Part shown: positions 62,128 to 64,000 of the stretch, in pieces | Numbering within the stretch: the first letter of the stretch is position 1 | How the letters are laid out: the number at the start of each line of letters is the position of its first letter | NCBI GenBank assembly: GCA_963575745.1 | Contig: CAUYUJ010001694.1 | Location: 34,064-98,063, forward strand | Reading direction: 5' to 3' | Source of the DNA: Prorocentrum cordatum | Taxonomy: Eukaryota > Sar > Dinophyceae > Prorocentrales > Prorocentraceae | DNA length: 64,000 nt | The notes under the pieces: generated by a model | What the model was told of the DNA's origin: nothing | The model's input: only the letters and a program-made list of their open reading frames with translations | The model's database searches: none | Position numbers and translations under genes: made by a program

Positions 62128-62295
62128 TATCCTCCTCCCTTTTTTCCTCTCTCTCTCTCTCTCCTCCTCCTCCTCCTCTCTCCTCCCTCCTCCTCCTCCT
62201 CCTCCTTCTCTCCTCCTCTCCCCTCCTCTCCTCCTCCTCCCTCCTCCTCTTCCCCTCCTCCTCCTCCTCCTCCTCCTCCTCCTCCTCCTCCTCCT
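62128..62295. repeat. (CTC)n microsatellite on the 5' side of the LINE
   Basis: About 170 bases of CTC with TCTCT interruptions, running directly into TAGTGTCTCAAG, where retroelement sequence begins. Confidence 0.95.
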
Positions 62296-63977
62296 AGTGT
62301 CTCAAGAAGCTGATCTGGACCCGTTTGGAATTTGCGGTTATGACCTCCTGGGCGGCCTCCAGGGACCTCGGAATCACCCGTCCTTTCCTCGAGCCTATTC
62401 GGGCTCTCCTTCGGCGAAAGGCTAACCGATCGCCGCAGAGGCGATCGGCTATCCTGGCCTACATAGGCCGAGACTTCTGGACCCAGGAAAAGGTCTGGCG
62501 CGCGGGCTTCGGGGACGACATGTCCTGCCAAGCCTGTGGCGCAGAAGTCGGATGTCAGCACCATCGTTTCTGTTGCTGCCCAGACCGAGGAGCGGCGAGA
62601 GCCACCGTCGCAGAGGCTGAGGGCCTCCAAGGGATCGTGCATCGTGCTGAATCCTCCTCCTCGGATTCCCTCCTCTTCTCCCGTGGGCTTCACGAGCACC
62701 CCCTGGAGGACCCGCAGTCTGATTGGATTACTGCCCTGGAGGATGAAAACCCCGATTTTGTGAATCCCCCGCTGGTCTCAGGGTGGGCCTACTCTGGCGG
62801 ATCGGCCAGAGGCCCACCAGGGCTCAAGAGCTTCGGTTGGGGCTTCGTTTTCCTGGACCAGGACGGGGGGGCTGTCAAGGCCATGCGGGGTACCCTCCCA
62901 GGGCTGCGTATCCTCGCATCCGTCCGCCGTGCTGAATTGTATGGATTGCTCAAGTTGCTGTATAGCGCCCACCCTCCGCTGAGGGTAGGGATCGACAACA
63001 GTTCAGTCATTCGAGGCCTCCGTAGAGGTCCCCGTTGGTGCTGCAGCCCTCGGAGGCCTCACGCCGACCTCTGGGGCAGGATTTGGGCCCAGCTCCAGGA
63101 TAGTTTCAGCCAAGAAGGCGACTTCCAGGCCGTCAAGGTAAAGGCCCATGCGCGCGGGCCGAAGGATGACTCGCACGAAAGTTTTCTCGATTTTCAAGGG
63201 AACCAATTGGCAGATAATGAGGCCCGCCTAGGGGCCGACATGCAGGAGGTCCCCCCGTGGAAGGCCCAGACCTGGACCACCCGCTCGGCGGAGGTCCAGG
63301 CGGTGTTGACTCTGGTGGCGGGGGTGACGGGGTTGACTGCGGATTTCGGGGATTCCACGGGGAGGCCTGCCGCGGGCTCCAGCGGGGCCCGCCGAAGGCG
63401 GCAAGGACCGCCCGAGGGGGCCCGAGCTCACGTCCTCCTCTGGAGGAGGGGGGCGTGGCGTTGCTCGACGTGTGGCCGCAAAGCTTTCTCCAGTAAGACC
63501 AAGCGCGCGTTGGCGCGCAGACCCTGCCTGGGTAAGATGAGGGTGGATCGTCGTTGGGGAGTCGGGCTGGGGCGGGGGGATGGGGAAGGAGACATCTCTC
63601 CCGCCCTCCGTGGAGCGGCCCTAGGGCACGAGCTGCACCGAGTGGGCCAGTATACATTCTGCGATCGGTGCGGTGTCTTTTCGAGCGAGAGGGGGTGCAA
63701 GCTCCTGGGCGCCTGCGTCGGGGCCCCAGCGAACCCCACCGCAGGGTACCGCCTCTCGCTCCTGCGCCGAGGCAGGAATCCTTACGCAGTGAAGGTCTCC
63801 CTCGAAGCCGTACCGCGCTCCCTGGTACAGGAGGAGTGTGACGCTTTCTGGGGGTGCCTCATGGACTGAGGCAGGACGGGGCGGGAGGCACCCCGTGGCG
63901 GAGTGTCCGCCCATCCTCTTTCTCTTGTGGCGAGCTGGGGCGGGGACCGCCAGGCATCGTTCTTGCAGCAAAAAAAA
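62296..63977 (+). mobile_element. 5'-truncated LINE-type non-LTR retrotransposon
   Basis: The element consists of the 3' part of ORF2, a 100-base 3' UTR and an eight-base A run (63970-63977). The reverse transcriptase core is missing, which is typical of 5' truncation during target-primed reverse transcription. The left flank is a CTC microsatellite and the right flank after the A run is again CTC (63978 to the end of the window). No target-site duplication can be recognised because both flanks are repetitive. Confidence 0.8.
62325..63869 (+). CDS. C-terminal part of LINE ORF2: zinc-finger and RNase H domain
   Basis: This 514-residue open frame has no stops and continues upstream only to a TAG at 62295, so it is a fragment. 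Residues 68-85 hold a Cys/His cluster (CQACGAEVGCQHHRFCC), as found after the reverse transcriptase of many LINEs. Residues about 150-300 form an RNase H domain: YSGGSA at 156-161, RRAELYGLL with the catalytic Glu, GIDNSSVIRGL with the second Asp, VKVKAHA, and FQGNQLADNEA with the last Asp. The usual first motif TDGS is SGGS here, so the first catalytic Asp is Gly158 (GGC at 62796). Two CxxC pairs follow (WRCSTCGRKAF, YTFCDRCGVF). RNase H would degrade the RNA strand of the cDNA hybrid, but with this change it is probably inactive. The open frame suggests a young insertion. Confidence 0.8.
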   Translation: MEFAVMTSWAASRDLGITRPFLEPIRALLRRKANRSPQRRSAILAYIGRDFWTQEKVWRAGFGDDMSCQACGAEVGCQHHRFCCCPDRGAARATVAEAEGLQGIVHRAESSSSDSLLFSRGLHEHPLEDPQSDWITALEDENPDFVNPPLVSGWAYSGGSARGPPGLKSFGWGFVFLDQDGGAVKAMRGTLPGLRILASVRRAELYGLLKLLYSAHPPLRVGIDNSSVIRGLRRGPRWCCSPRRPHADLWGRIWAQLQDSFSQEGDFQAVKVKAHARGPKDDSHESFLDFQGNQLADNEARLGADMQEVPPWKAQTWTTRSAEVQAVLTLVAGVTGLTADFGDSTGRPAAGSSGARRRRQGPPEGARAHVLLWRRGAWRCSTCGRKAFSSKTKRALARRPCLGKMRVDRRWGVGLGRGDGEGDISPALRGAALGHELHRVGQYTFCDRCGVFSSERGCKLLGACVGAPANPTAGYRLSLLRRGRNPYAVKVSLEAVPRSLVQEECDAFWGCLMD

Positions 63978-64000
63978 CCTCCCCCTCCTCCTCCTCCTCC
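63978..64000. repeat. (CTC)n microsatellite on the 3' side of the LINE, cut by window end
   Basis: CCTCCCCCTCCTCCTCCTCC follows the A run directly and continues to the last base. Confidence 0.9.

Overview
The window looks like nuclear DNA of a dinoflagellate. The evidence is high GC with GC-rich third codon positions, genes broken into small exons by introns that use GT or GC donors, and sequences resembling the trans-spliced leader just upstream of several start codons. There is also a very large load of simple and short tandem repeats, and a LINE-type retrotransposon end. The decamer arrays of the GGGACATCCA type remind me of Prorocentrum, but I could not search any database, so the genus is only a guess.

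Layout. 1-6.9 kb is mostly repeats: CA-rich tracts, GGA/GGC runs, a perfect 57-bp palindrome and a 92-bp stem-loop. 6.9-10.4 kb holds fragments of an unrecognised gene with a large inverted repeat, then a Lys/Ala-rich basic protein in two exons. 12.4-25.4 kb is a nearly identical head-to-tail duplication of a 6.47-kb unit. Each unit carries a three-exon cytosine-5 DNA methyltransferase gene (about 351 codons), an unrecognised protein of up to 304 residues, a small minus-strand gene and a decamer array. 25.7-26.7 kb holds a small two-exon gene.

28.9-34.1 kb has several tandem-repeat arrays around a minus-strand gene with an SR-like basic region and a weak GIY-YIG-like motif. 34.2-37.2 kb is a six-exon plus-strand gene whose exons join in frame and whose last exon has an in-frame TAA inside a Lys/Asp/Ser-rich tail. 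40.3-44.2 kb is a five-exon gene whose exons sum to exactly 802 codons including the stop. It encodes a Cys-rich, probably transposase-derived dinoflagellate protein. 44.2-62 kb is dominated by minisatellites and CTC/GGA microsatellites, with exon fragments near 51.5-53.2 kb. 62.3-63.98 kb is the 5'-truncated 3' end of a LINE, with a zinc-finger segment and an RNase H domain, placed between two CTC microsatellites.

How it fits together. There is no operon logic here: genes are independent, intron-rich and scattered among repeats. The methyltransferase and its unrecognised neighbour are the only genes duplicated as a unit. Leader-like relics just 5' of several genes suggest that some of them passed through a trans-spliced mRNA that was copied back into the genome. 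If so, the introns were gained or retained later. This is inference. Gene models were assembled by hand from reading frames and splice-site phase and need transcript support.
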